64,000 nt of DNA, from positions 112,545 to 176,544 of the forward strand of contig JAIUJO010000443.1 of the NCBI GenBank assembly GCA_023846275.1. The letters run 5' to 3'. The translations under genes and the position numbers were made by a program. Below the pieces are notes generated by a model, which ran no database searches, was not told the DNA's origin, and saw nothing but the letters and a program-made list of their open reading frames with translations. This DNA is from Vanilla planifolia. Its lineage: Eukaryota; Streptophyta; Magnoliopsida; Asparagales; Orchidaceae. Positions within the stretch are counted from its first letter, which is position 1; every line of letters begins with the position of its first letter. Positions 11,200 to 24,399 of this stretch are shown here, one piece after another.

Positions 11200-13745
11200 T
11201 GTATATTTTTGTTGGTGTGTGAGGGCATGTGTGTGTGAGTATATCTATTTATGTGCATGTGTGTGTGTGCATGCATGTGTCTTGGTGTTTATGTCAGTCT
11301 ATGTGCTTGTATGTGCATCTGTGTGGGCATGTGTGTATGCTTACATGTGTATGTGTGCATGTGTTTGTGAGTGCATTTTTTGTGCATGTGTTTGTGTATG
11401 CATCTTAGTGTTTGTTCACATGTATGTGCATGTGTTTATGTTTTTTTGCATATGTGTGTATGTGTGATTATGCGTTCATATGTTTTTTTATACGTTTGTG
11501 TGTATGTGCAAGCATGTGCTTTTGTGGGCGTGTTCACATGTGCACGTGTGTGCATGTATGAGTGTGTGGGTGCATGTGATTACATTTGTGTGCATGCTTA
11601 TGTTTTTAAACATGCATACGTGAGTGTGTGCATGTGCATGTGTGCTTATGCTTAAGCATGTGTTCAAATACTTGTGTATGTGCATGTGTGCACATGCATG
11701 TGCATGAATAGGTACACATGTCTATGCATAAGCATGCTTAGGCATGCAAGTCTGTGCATGCACATATGTGTATGCATGAGCATTTGTACATACGTGTTCA
11801 TTTGATTTGTGCTTGCGTGTGCATAGGCACATGTGTGTATGCATGCTTGTGTTTTTATCCCTGTTGATGTGCGCATGTGCTTGCATATGAGTGTGTGTGT
11901 GTGTATATGTGTGCATGATTGCATGTGTGTACATGATTGCGTGTGTGTGCAAATCTATGTTTCTCCATGTTTTTTCTATTGATGTATATATGTGAGCATA
12001 TTTATGTGTGTATGTGCATGTGTCCATGTGTATGTGCATTAGTGTCTATGTGTGCGTGCATGTATACATGTATGAGCATGTGTACATATGTTGGCTTTTG
12101 TGTACTCATGTCTATGTATGTGTGTGTGTGTGTATGTGTGCATGTATATATGTTCTTGTGCATGTCTATTGTATGTGTGTGTGTGTGCATATGTTTGTAC
12201 ATATGTGTTTGTGTTTATGCATGTCTAAGAGTGAGTGCACATGTGTGTGTGTCTATACATGTGTGTAACTACATGCTTGTGTGTATGTGAGTGAGCATGT
12301 GTGTGTGTGTGTTTACATGCATGGGCATGAGTGTGTGTGGATGTGTGTTAACATTTGTGTATATGTGTGTGTGTGCATATGTGTGCATGTGTGTGCTTGC
12401 ATGGGTATGTGTGTGCATGTGCGAGTGCATGTGTGTGTGAGCATGTGTGTGTGCATTCATGTGTGCATGTATGTTTGTGTGTGTGAGTGCATGTGCATGT
12501 GTGTATGTGTGTGCATGTGAATAAGTGTTTGCACTTGTATGCATGTGTATTAATGTATGTGTCATGGTTTATGTGGGCATGCATGTGAGTGTGGTCCTAT
12601 GTGTGTGTGTGTGTGTGCTTATGTGAGTGTTTATGTGTGTGTTTGTGTTTGTGCATGTGTTTGTATATATGTGAGTGTGTATGTGTGCACGTGCATGTGT
12701 GCATGCTTGTACATTAATATGTGTGTGCACTCGTATGTGTGTGCTTGTGTGTGTGTGTGACTGGGTGTGTGCAAGTGTGAGTGAATGTGTGTTCCTCTAG
12801 CATGTATGCTTGTTCAAGTGCATCTATGTTTGCATGCTAGTGCAGCTGCGTGTATGTGTGTGCATGCATTTGTGTGTTGGTATGTGTGCTTTTGTTCTCA
12901 TTTGTATGCATGTGCATGTGCATGTGTATATATGTGTGCATGTATGTGCATGGGTGTATATGTTTGAGTGTGTTGGTGTACATGCATGTACATGTTTATG
13001 ATTGGGTATGCATGTTTGCTTATGTGTGCACGTGCATGTGTACATTTATGTATTGTGTGTTCGCTTTTATTTTTATGTGTGTGTGTGTGTGCTTGTGTTT
13101 GCATGCATGTGTGTACCTATGATTGTGTGTCTCTGTGTGTCTATACATGTGTTCATGTGCATGTGCTTATGTGTTTTAGTTCAAGAATGTGTGTGTGTGC
13201 ATTCGCATATGTGTGAGAGTGTACGTCTATGCATATGTCTATGCATGTGTGTGTGTGTGTGCATATGTTTATATATATGCATGTGTGTCTATATGTGTTT
13301 GTATATGCATGTGTGATTTTATGTACATGTGAGTGTATGTGTGTGTGCAATTATGTGTTTGGGTGAGTGTCTGTGTATGCATATATTTTTTTGCATATGC
13401 ATGTGTTAATGTGTGTGTATTTATGAATGCATGTGTGCTTGTGTGCATGTGTGTGTGCATTTGTGTATGTGTGCGTGTGTGCATGCCTGTGCACATTTAT
13501 GCATATATTCATGGGTATGTGTGTTTACTTTTTGGTATGCATGCATGTCTATGGGTGTGTGAGGATCTATGCATGTGTGTGTGTATAGATGTTTTTGCAA
13601 GTCTCTGGTGTGTGCGTGTGTGTGTGTGTGCTTACATGTGCATGTTTTTATCTGTGTGTGTGCGTGTGAGCGAGTGCATGTTTGTGTGTGGGAGTGTGTT
13701 TGTGCATACATGTATGTGTTTGCAATTTGTTGTGGGCATGTGTGA
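11200..13745 (+). repeat. 2.7-kb higher-order repeat, copy B
   Basis: This is the right copy of the tandem pair. It carries the counterparts of copy A's landmarks: GCATCTTAGTG (about 11399), TAAGCATGCTTA (about 11729), AATCTATGTTTCTCCATG (about 11950), GTGAATAAGTG (about 12516), TTTTAGTTCAAGAATG (about 13173), CTTTTTGGTATGCATGCAT (about 13527) and TGTGTTTGCAATT (about 13717). The similarity ends where an (AT)n tract begins at 13755. Confidence 0.82.
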
Positions 13746-13751
13746 GTTAAT

Positions 13752-13754
<3 letters not shown>

Positions 13755-13782
<28 letters not shown>
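13755..13782. repeat. (AT)14 microsatellite
   Basis: This is a pure alternating AT tract of 28 bp. It sits at the right limit of the 2.7-kb copy B similarity, so it may mark the duplication boundary. Confidence 0.95.
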
Positions 13783-13787
<5 letters not shown>

Positions 13788-15705
13788 CTTATGCATGTAA
13801 GTGTGCATGCATGTACATATGTGTGTGTTTACATGTGTGCTTATACATGTGCATGTGAGTGTGTGCTTGTACGTGCATACGCATGAGCATGTGTGTGTTT
13901 GTGAGTATTTGTTATGTATTTATATGTGCGTGCATATTTTTGTGTGTGTTTGTGTTTGTGAGCCTTTATGCATATTACTAAATGCATGTGTGTGTGTGTG
14001 TTCATGTGTGAGTGCATGTGTATGTGTGCATGAGTGGTTCCACATGTGTGTGTCCAGGTGCATATGCATTTGCATTTGTGTCTATGTTTTTGAGCATATG
14101 TGTTTGTGGTTATAATTGTGCATGTATATGCATGTGTTTGTGTCATCATGCACATGTGTGTGTGAATGCATCTTTCTATGCATGTGTGTGTGTACATATG
14201 GGTGTACATGTATGTCCTTACATGTGTGTATGTGTGTGTGCATGTCTTTTTGTGCATACATGTGTATATGTGAGCATGTGTGCATGTGTGTTTAGATACG
14301 TGTGAGTGTGTGCATGTAGGCATGCATGTGTATTTGATGTAATTGTGTATGTGCATGTGCATTCATTCGTGCATGCTTTTGTGTGTGTGTGTGTGTGAGC
14401 ACATGTGTATTTGTATGAGCATGCATGTGTGTGTGCATATGTGTGCCTTTTGTGTGTGTGTGTGTGTACTTGTGTGCATGTTTGTTCTTATGTGTGTACG
14501 TGTGTTGGTGCATGTATGTGTGTTTGACATGCGAGTGTGCTAGCATGCAAGCGTGTGTCGGTGGGTGTGCATGCACATGTGTGTGGCTGTTCATGTATGT
14601 ATGTTTGCTTATTTGTATGCATGTGTGTAAGCTTTCATGCATATGGGTTTATGCATGCGCATTGTGTGTGCATGTGCATGACTGCATGTAGGTGTAGGTG
14701 TGTGTGTGTGTGCATGTGCATGGTTGTGTGTTCGTGCACATGTGTGTGTGTATATGTATGCATATGTGTATGCATGAATGTGTGTATGTGTGTGTGCACA
14801 TGCATGTGTGTGGGTGTGTGTATGTACTTATGTGTTGGCATGTGTTTTCATGTGTGTGCATGTGCATACACAAGCATGGGTGTATATGTACTTGTGCTTT
14901 CATACACGAACAAGTGTGTGTGTGTATTTCTATGCAAATGTTTTCATGTGTGTGTGCATGTGTGGTTGTTTGTGTGCATACAGGTGTGTCCATGTGGGTG
15001 CATGCAAACGTGTGTGAATTTATTTCTATATGCATATGTGTTTGTGCTTGTGTATCCATTTTAGTATTTATGGGTGAGTGTTTTGCTATGTGTGTGAGTG
15101 TGTGGGTGTGGTTATGCATGTGTGTGTGTGGACGTGTGTGTGTGCATGTGTTGCATGTGTATGTGTGTGGTTGTCCATGTGCATATGTGGGTGTGCACAT
15201 ATGTGTGAGCATTCATTTGAGTGTGTTGTGCTTGCATGAGTGCATGCCATTATGTGTGTGTTAATGAGTGTGTGTCAAAGTGCACATGCTTGTGCATATG
15301 TGTGAATGTGCATGTGTGTGTGTGTGTGTGTTTGTGCTTGTGTGTGCATATGTCTATGTGCAAACTATAATGTGTCTTGTGCTTGCATACATGTAGGTTT
15401 GTATTGATGTCTTTTTGTGTGCATATGCATGTGTGTATGTGTGTGTGTGTGTGCATGTCTTGTTGCATGTGTGTGTATAGATATATGTCCTTGTGTATAT
15501 GCATGTGTGTTCCGCTATCTGTGTTTATGTATTTATGCATGTTGGTGCATGTGTGTGTTTGTGTGCATGTGCGATGTCAGTCTATTTGTGTCATTGTATG
15601 TATATGCATGTGTGCATGCAAGTGTACGAGTGTGTATAAATGTGTTTGCATGTATGTGGTTTTGCATGTGTGTGCATGTACATGTGTGTGTGTGTGGAGA
15701 AGTAT

Positions 15706-15715
15706 GGGGAGGGGG
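15706..15715 (+). other. G4-A-G5 run
   Basis: GGGGAGGGGG lies in otherwise TG-alternating DNA, after TGTGTGGAGAAGTAT. Two G runs alone do not meet the usual four-run quadruplex rule. Confidence 0.75.
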
Positions 15716-16082
15716 TTGTAAGTGTGTGTGCATGTGCTTGTGTATGTGAATGTGTGTATGCCTATGCACTTGTGTGTGTGTGTTTGTGCTTATGTGCTTG
15801 GGCCTATGTGGACACATGTGTGTGTGTTTTTGTGTATGCACATATGTGTGTTATCATTGGTGTGGGTGTGTGTGTGTGGGTGTTTGTCTGTGTGTCTGTG
15901 TGTTTGTGCTTGTGTGTGTGTGTGCATGTAGGCACATGTGTATGCATGTGGGTGCATATGTGTGTTGGTTTGTGTGTTTGTGTTCTTGTGCATGTGTGTC
16001 TATGTGTATGCATATGTGCTTGTGTGTATGTATGTGTGTATGTGTGTGTTTGTGTATATGTGTATGTGTGTGTGTGTGTTTT

Positions 16083-16100
16083 GCATCTATCCATAGATGC
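16083..16100. repeat. Perfect short hairpin
   Basis: GCATCTAT, a CC spacer, then ATAGATGC form a perfect 8-bp stem with a 2-bp loop. It is not followed by a T run and no gene lies nearby, so it is not called a terminator. Confidence 0.75.
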
Positions 16101-19100
16101 TTGCGTGTGTGTCTTCATTCGTGCATATGTGTGTGCTATGTGTATATCTGTGGGTGTGTGGGTATGGGTGTGTAAGTGCATGGCAAGTATGTATTTGTGA
16201 GTGTTCCTTTGTAGATCTGCATGAATGTGTTTGGGTGCATGTGTTTGAGTGTCCATACACATGTGTTAGTATGTGTATGTGCTTGTTTGTTTTTGTTGTG
16301 TTTGTATGAGTATGAGGTTTTGTCTACATGTGTTTGCTTATGCAAGCCTACACATGTGTGTATACACGTGTGTGTGCATGCCTATGTGTACGTATGTGTG
16401 TTTCTATACACATGTGTTCATATGTACATGTGTATTTGTGTGTGTGTGTGTTTTGTTATTTGTGTGCCTACATGTGCGTGCATACCATTTTGTGTTGGTA
16501 TGAGTTTGTTTCTCCGTGCTTATGCATTTGTGCATGTCTATCCATTTTTGTGTTTGTGGTGATGTTTTGAGTGTGTGTGAGATTGTGTGTGTTCATATGC
16601 ATGAGTGTTTTTCTTTATAAATGTGTATGTGTGTGCTTGTGTGTGCATGGGTGCACATGCATGTGCATATGAATGTGTTGTGCATGCGAGAGTACGTGGC
16701 ACTATGTGTGTGTGTGTGTGTCAATGAGTGTGAGTGAGTATCCATGTGCTTATGCACTTTTGTGTATGTGCATGTGATTGTGTACGTGTATGCGTGTGTG
16801 TGTAAGCATGTTTACATGTGTGTGTATGAGTCTGTGTGTAAGTGAGTGTGAGTGCATGTTTGTGTGTACTATACTTGCATGCTTGTAGGTGTCTGTGGAT
16901 GTGTATTTGTGTGCATGGGTAAGCATGCATGTACACATGCATTTGTGTATGCATGTATTCCTGTGTATGTGTATGCATGTATGTGTTTGGGCATGTGTGT
17001 GTGTGTTTATGCATGTTTGTGCACATTTGTGTGTTTACATGTGTTGTTTTTTTGCATGCATTTGTGTACGTGTGTGTGTGTATGGGTTATTGTGTGCATG
17101 TGCAAGTGTGCGTACAAGTTCATGCATGTGGGTGAGTGTGGCTACATGAGTGCATGTCTTTGTGCATGCATGTGTGTAGGGGTTGAGTATGCATGTCTGT
17201 GTTTGTGTGTTTGTATGTGCGTTTATGTACATAGGCATGTGCATGCAAGTGTGTATGCTTTTGTCCATGGATGTATGTGCATGTGTTCATTGGCATGGCT
17301 GTCTGTGGGTGTTTGTGTATGCATGTGTGTGTGTGTACTATGCATGTGTGTTTATGCATGTGTATGTGTATGTATATGTGCATGTGTGTCCATGTGTGTT
17401 CGTGGCTTGCATGCATTCATGGATGCTTGCATAAGTGCTTGTGTTCTTATTTGTGTGTGTGTATAGATGCATGTGCATGTATGTGTGTGTGGGTGTTCCT
17501 ATGCATGTGGGAATGTATGTGTGCATTTATGCATATGGGAGTCTCTACACATGTGTGGGTGTGTGTGTGAGCTCATGTGAGTGCATGTTTGTTTGTACTA
17601 TGTTTGTGTGGGTGAAGTCTTACCTATGCATGTGTTTGCATATATGAGCCTACACGTGTGTATATATGTGTGTGTATGGGTGTGTGCAAGTGCGTGTTTG
17701 CATGTGTCTGCTTGTGTGTGTATGTATGTTCGTGTGTGTGTGATTGTGTGGGTGTGCAAGTGTATGTTGCCATGTGTATGCAATTATGCACGTGTGTAAT
17801 TATGTGCTTTTATTTATGCATGTGTGTGCATGTGTGTGTGTGTGAGTTTGTAAGTGTTAGTGGGTTTGCATGTGTATGCTTGTGTGCATGTTTTTATGCA
17901 TTTGTGTGTTTTGTGGAGTTTGTGTATGTGTGTATTTGTGTGCATTTGTGTGTGCACTTGTATACATGTGTGTGTGTGTGTGTATATGCATGAGAATACA
18001 TTTGTGTGTGTGTGGATGTGTGTGGGTGTGCATGTTTGTGGGTGTGTTAGTGTTTATTTGTTAGCATGTACGTGTGCACGAGTGAAAGTTCGTGTCATGT
18101 GAGCACATGTGTGTGCGGGAGGGCATATGTGCATGTCTGTTTTAGTGTGTACTATGATCTTATGGATGTGTGACAGCATGTGTGTGTGTGCACAAGTGCA
18201 TAGGCATGCATGCTATGTGTATGTGTGCATTTGCGTGCGTGCCTATGCATAAATGTGTGTGTGTGTCTTCGTGTGTCTCTTTCATGTGTGCATGTTTGAG
18301 TGTGCGTGTGTAATCGAACAAGCTAGTGTGCGTGTATGTGTATGTGTTTTTGTGCATGTGCATACGAGTGTGTATGTGTGCATATGCATGTATTTGTGCG
18401 TGCATGTGTGCATGTGCATGTGGATGTGTATGTGTATGCTTGTGTTTGTTCTTGTGTGCATCCATGTGCATCTATTTATATGTGTGCATGTGTCCATGTG
18501 TGTAAGTGTGAGTTTGTGTGTATGTGTGAGTGTGTATGAGTGCATACTTGTGTACTTATATTTGTCTATCTGTGTGTGTCCGTGCAAACATGCACAAGTG
18601 TAGTGAGTGTGCAAGTCTATGTGTGTGTGTGTCTGCATGTGTATGTGTGTGCGTCTGTGCATGTGTGTGTGTCTATACATGTGTGTGTGTTTGTGCTGGT
18701 GTATGCATTAGGAGTGTGTGGGTGTGCATGCATATGCATATGGGTGTGTATGTATGTATGCCTATGCATTATTTGTGAGTTTATGCATGAGTATCTATGT
18801 GTGTGCTTGGGTAAAAGTGTGTGTGTATGTATGCATGTGTTTGTGTTTGTGCACATATGCATGTGTGAGTGTGCTCTTGTGCATGTGCATGCATGTGCAT
18901 ATTTGCAAGCATATATGATAGGGTACATGTGCATGTGTGTATATGAGTGTGTGTGTGTGTGTGTATAGGTTCACATGTGTGTGCATGTGCATATGCATGT
19001 TTGTTTGTGTGTTAATGCCAATGGACTTTTATGCATGCATGTGGGTGCACTTGTGTGTGTGTGTGCATGTTTGCACGCTTGCATGCATATGTTTTTGTGT

Positions 19101-22100
19101 GTGTGAGTGAGTGCATGTTCATGCAGGTGTCTATGTGTCCACGTGTGTGTGTGCACATGTGTGTGTGTGTGCATGTATGCATGTGTGTGTGTGTATGCAT
19201 GTATTTGTGTAAGTGTATTTTTGTTTGTGCATGTGTGTGTTTATGTGCTTGCATGCATATGTGTGTGTGTACATGTAGACATATTATGTTTTTGTGTGTT
19301 TGTCTGAGTGTATGCTTGTGTGTGTGTGCATGCATGCAGATGAGGATAGACGCATGTGTGTGTGTGTGTATGCATGCATTTGTGTGTGTGTGTACATATT
19401 TGTGTGTCTTTGTGTATATGTGGGTTGGTATTTGCTTATGTGTGTTTGTGTGTGTGTGTGTTCATGTTCATGCATATGCATGTGTGGGTTTATGCACATG
19501 TCTATGTATGTTGTGTTTGTGTGTGTGTGTCTACATGCAAGTGTTTTTGTGCATGTGAGTACATGGGTACACGTGTGTGTGCATGCATGCACATATTTGT
19601 GTGTGTATTATGTGTACATGTATGATGTTCATGTGAGTGTATATATGCATGTGTGCATCTCTATGCATGGGCATGATTGTGTATAGGTGTGGTGTGTACA
19701 TGCATGCATGTGTGTGTGTTGGTGTATGCATGTTTACATGGAAGTGTGCATGTGTATGAATGCATGGATGTTTGTGCATGTAAGTGTATGTGTGCATGGG
19801 AGTGTGTGTGTGTGTATATGTGTGTTTGTCAGTGTGTTTATATCTATGGGTTTATATGGGCATATGCACGTACGTGTATGTGTGAGTGTTCATGTGTATG
19901 AGTGAATATTTGTCTTTATGTGTGTGTGGACGTGTGCACGTGTGTCTTCATGTGTTTGTACGTGTGTCTGTGTATGTGCTTGAGTAAATGCATGTCGATA
20001 TGTGTTTGTGTGTGGCTATGTGTGCATGCAGGTGTTTGTGTGCATTTGTATGTGCCCGTGCATGTGAGCATGAAAATGTTTGTGTGTGCATATGTGTTTG
20101 TATGTGTATGTGCATGTGTGTATGTGTGAGTGTGCATTATGTGTTTGTGTGGTTGTGTGGCATGTGCTTTTTTGTTTCTGTGCATGAGCATGAATGTGTT
20201 TGTGTGCATGTGCTTATGTTTTCCTATGCATGTGTGTGAATGTGTGTGTGTGTTCATGTGTGCATATGTGTGTGTGTATGTGAGCATGTTGTATTACTTA
20301 TGTCTATGCATTTGCATAAGTGTGTATGTATGCGGATGCATGTGCAAAATTTTGTATGTGTCCATGTGTGCAGTAGTGCATGTGGGGGCTATTTTTTTGT
20401 CTGCGTGTGTGTATGTGTGCATTTGTGCATGTCTACATGCACATGGAAATGTGTGTGCAAGTTTGTGTGTGATTGTATGAGTGGATATGTGTGTTTGTAC
20501 AAATGTGTGCATGTGCTTGAGATTGTGTGTATTAGTGCACATGTGTGTGTGGACTTGAATTTGTGTGCCTGTATGCATGTGAGTGTCTGTGCTTGCATAT
20601 ATGTAGATGTATGAGCACACCTATGTCTATGTGTGTGTGTGAGCATGCATTGGTGTCTTACTTATGTGTGTTTTATGCATATGTGTGCATGCATGTGTGT
20701 GTGTGTGTTAGTGTGCATGTGTGTGTATGTACTTATGTGCTAGTGTAGATGTGTGTTTAGGTGTAGGGACTCACACATGTGTGTTAGTGCGTGTGTGGGT
20801 TCATGTGCCTATGTGCGTGTTCTTGTGTGATTGCTTGGGTGAGTGTGTTGATGTAATTGGGAGTGTCTTCTTATGTATGTATATGTTTGCATGGGTGTTT
20901 ATTTAGGTGAGTGCATGTGTATTGTTGTTTTGAGCATGCATTTGAGTGATTTTGTGTGTGTGCATGTGTCTATATGCATGTACATTTTTGCATGCATCTT
21001 TATGCTTGTGGGTTTATAGGTGTGCATCTGTGTATGTGTGTGAGGGTGTGTGTTTGTGCATGTGTGTATATTTGCCTGCATATGTGTTTTTTTGTGCGTA
21101 TGTTTGTGTGTGTGCATAGGTATTCATGCATTTATGTGTGTTTGTGGGTGTTGATGTGTGTGGGTGTTTGTGTGTGTGCACATGTGTGTGTATGTGTGTG
21201 CATGTAGGCACATATGTATGTTGGTGTTTGTTTGTGTGTATGTGCATATGCACGTATGTATTATTATTCCTAAGTGTCAGTGTGTTTATGCTTGTTTGTG
21301 GATGCATGTGTGCATATGTTTGTGTATGCATGTGTTTGTATGTGTAGGTGCTTGTGTATGCATATGTACATGTTAGTGTATGTATGTTCATGCATGTGTG
21401 TGTGCACTAGTGCCACTTTCCTACATGTGTTTGTGCATGTGCATATGTGTATGTGAGTCTATATGTGTGTGCATGTGCATTTGCATTTGCATGTGTGTGT
21501 ATGCTTGTTGGCATGTGCATGTCTTTTAGCATGCATATGTGGATAATTTTGTGCATGTGACTATGTGTGTGTGCTTGTGTATTTGTGTGTGTTTGTGTGC
21601 TTATGTATATGTGACTATACATAGGCACATGTGTGAATGTGCATATGTGAGCATGTGTGTGTGTGCATGTATGTGTGTATTTGTGTGTGTGTGTATGTGT
21701 GCATGTGTTAGTGTGAGTGTGAGTGTGGGTGTGCATATTTGTGTGTGTGAGAGTGGACACACACATGCGTGCGTGTGTGTGTGTGTGTATGTGCAATTAT
21801 ATGCATTTGTGTGTCACGTGCATGTTTGTGTGAGTGTGTGCATATGTGTGTGTGTGCGTGTGTGCATGTGCATGTGTGTGAGAGTGAGTGCATGCATTTG
21901 TGTGTTCATGACTACATTTTTATGGGTGTATGTGCTCCTGTGTGTGTGTGTTTGTATGTGTGCATGTGTGTGTGCATACTTGTGTCTTAGTGTTCAAGCT
22001 TGTGTGCGTCTATGTGGGCGTGTGTGCATGCTTATGCATGTTCATGAGTGTGCATATATTCGTGTGTGTACGTGTCTGTGAGCCTATCTGGATGCATGTC

Positions 22101-24399
22101 TTGAGCATTTGTGTGTGCATATATATTCCTATACATGCATATGTGCTTGAATATGTGTGTGCTTATGCATGCACTTTGTTTGCATGTTCTTATACAGGTG
22201 TCCATTTGTGTATGTGTGCATGCATACTTGTTTGTGAATGCATGTGCATGCTTGCATGCATATGTCAATATTTGTGTGTGTGTGTGCATGTGCACATGTA
22301 TTCATGTGTGTGTATATGAATGTAGATGCATGTGTTTGTGTGTGTCATGTAAGTGTGCGACCATGTGTACACATGTGTGTTTGTGTGTGTATTGATATTC
22401 AAGCAAGTGTGTGTGTGTGCATGTGTGTGAATAGTTGTGTGTGTGTACCAATGTTTGTACATGTGTGTGCATATGGGCATATATGTGTGTGCATGTGTTG
22501 GTGTGGGTACACTGTGCATGTATATGCATTTTTATGATTATGAGAGCATGTGTTTGTGTATGCATGTGCGTGTGTGTGATGTGCATGCTTTTATGTGTGC
22601 ATACATTTATGTGTATGTGGGACTGTGCAAGTGTCAATGGATTTGAATTTGTTTGCATATGTATGTTCTTTTGTGATTGTGCATGTGTGTCTATGTTTGA
22701 TTTGTATGTGTGTGCTTTTGTGAGTGTAGGTGTATACATGTTTTTCTGTGTTCTTTTTTGTGTTTGTTCCTAAGTACGTGTATGGGTGTGCACATGTAAT
22801 CATGTGTGGCAGTGTGTGTGAGGGTGTGTGAACATTGCATGTGTGCATGTGCCTATGTGCATGTGTGTATATGTGTGTGTACATTTGTGCATGTGCATGT
22901 GTGTGCATGCATGCATGCGGGTGCACATGTGTCTATGTGTGTTAGTGCATGTGTGTGCATGTTTGTGTGTGTTGTGCATGAATGCATGTACGTGTGTGTG
23001 TATGTGCACGTGTACAGGTAGGTTCATACGTGAGCATGTGTGCTTGTACATGTGCATGTGTTTTCTTATGTGTGTTTGTTTGTTTATTCTTATGTGTGTG
23101 TGTGTGTATATTGTTGTACATGCACATGTGTCTATGTGTGTGTTTGTGTTTGCTTGCATATGTAGGTGTACATGCATGTGTGTGTGTATGCATGTGTGCA
23201 TGTATATGTGTTTACATGTGTGTGCATTTGTGTTAGCATTGGAGGTGGGTTATATATATATATGTGCTTATGTATATGTGCATGTGCATGTGTGCACATG
23301 GATGAGTGCGTGTTTGATTGTGTAGGTCTTTCCAGATTTTTGTTTGCATCTGTATTTGTGTGAGTGCTTTTGTGTGTGTGCATGTGGACTCATTTGTGTG
23401 GAGGTTAGTGCATGTGTATGCATGTTAATGTGTGTTTGCATATGCACATACACCAATATTTGTTTGTGCATGTGTGCACATGTGTCTGTGTGCTTGTGTA
23501 TGCATGTATATGTCCATTTATGTGTGTCTATGTGCAAGTGCTTGCATGTGTGTGTGTGTGTGTGCTTGTATGTGTGTGTACGTGTATGTGTATTCTTTTG
23601 TCTATGCATGTACACACATATGTGCGTGTGTGCATTAAAGTTCACAAATGTATGTGGAGATGTATATGTGTTGTGTGTGTGCATGTCTTCATGTGTCTAT
23701 GCATGTGCACATGTGTGTTCACACACTTGTGTCTATATTTCTGTGTATGTACATGTGTGAGTTTTTGTCATAGTGAGTTTTGGCATATGTGTGTACATTT
23801 GTGCTTGTGTGCATGGGCATATGTGTGAAAATCTGTGCTCATGTATGTAAATATAAGTTTGTGTGTTTGTATGTGTGTATGTGTGTGTAAGTATGTGTGT
23901 TGCATGTGTTTGTGTAGGTATTTGGGTGTGTTCCTGCATGTGTATGTGCATATTTTTGTGTGAATTCTTATGTGGGTGGGTGTAGGAGTGTGCAAGTGTG
24001 TGCATGGATGTATGCATATGTGCATGCATGTGCGTGTGCATGTATATGTGCATGTTTGTGTGTGGGCATGTGTGTGCACATCGATTTGCATGTGTGTGGG
24101 TGTCTATCTACATGTGCATGCATGTGTCTATGAATCTCTATATGTGTGTGCATTTTTCTTTTAGTGTTTGTGCATTTGTGTGTGAGTGAGAATTTGCATG
24201 TGTGTGTATGCATGTGTGCATGCATCTTGATCTTGGTGTTTGTGCATTTCTGCAAGCTTATCCACATGCGTGTGCTATTGTAGGTGTGTGTATGCATGTA
24301 TATGGGTGCATGTGTGTGTGAGATTACCTATGCATGTATGCTTGTGTGCATGTGTGTGTCCTATGTGTGTGCTTGTGCATGTGGGTTTGTGCGTGCCCA

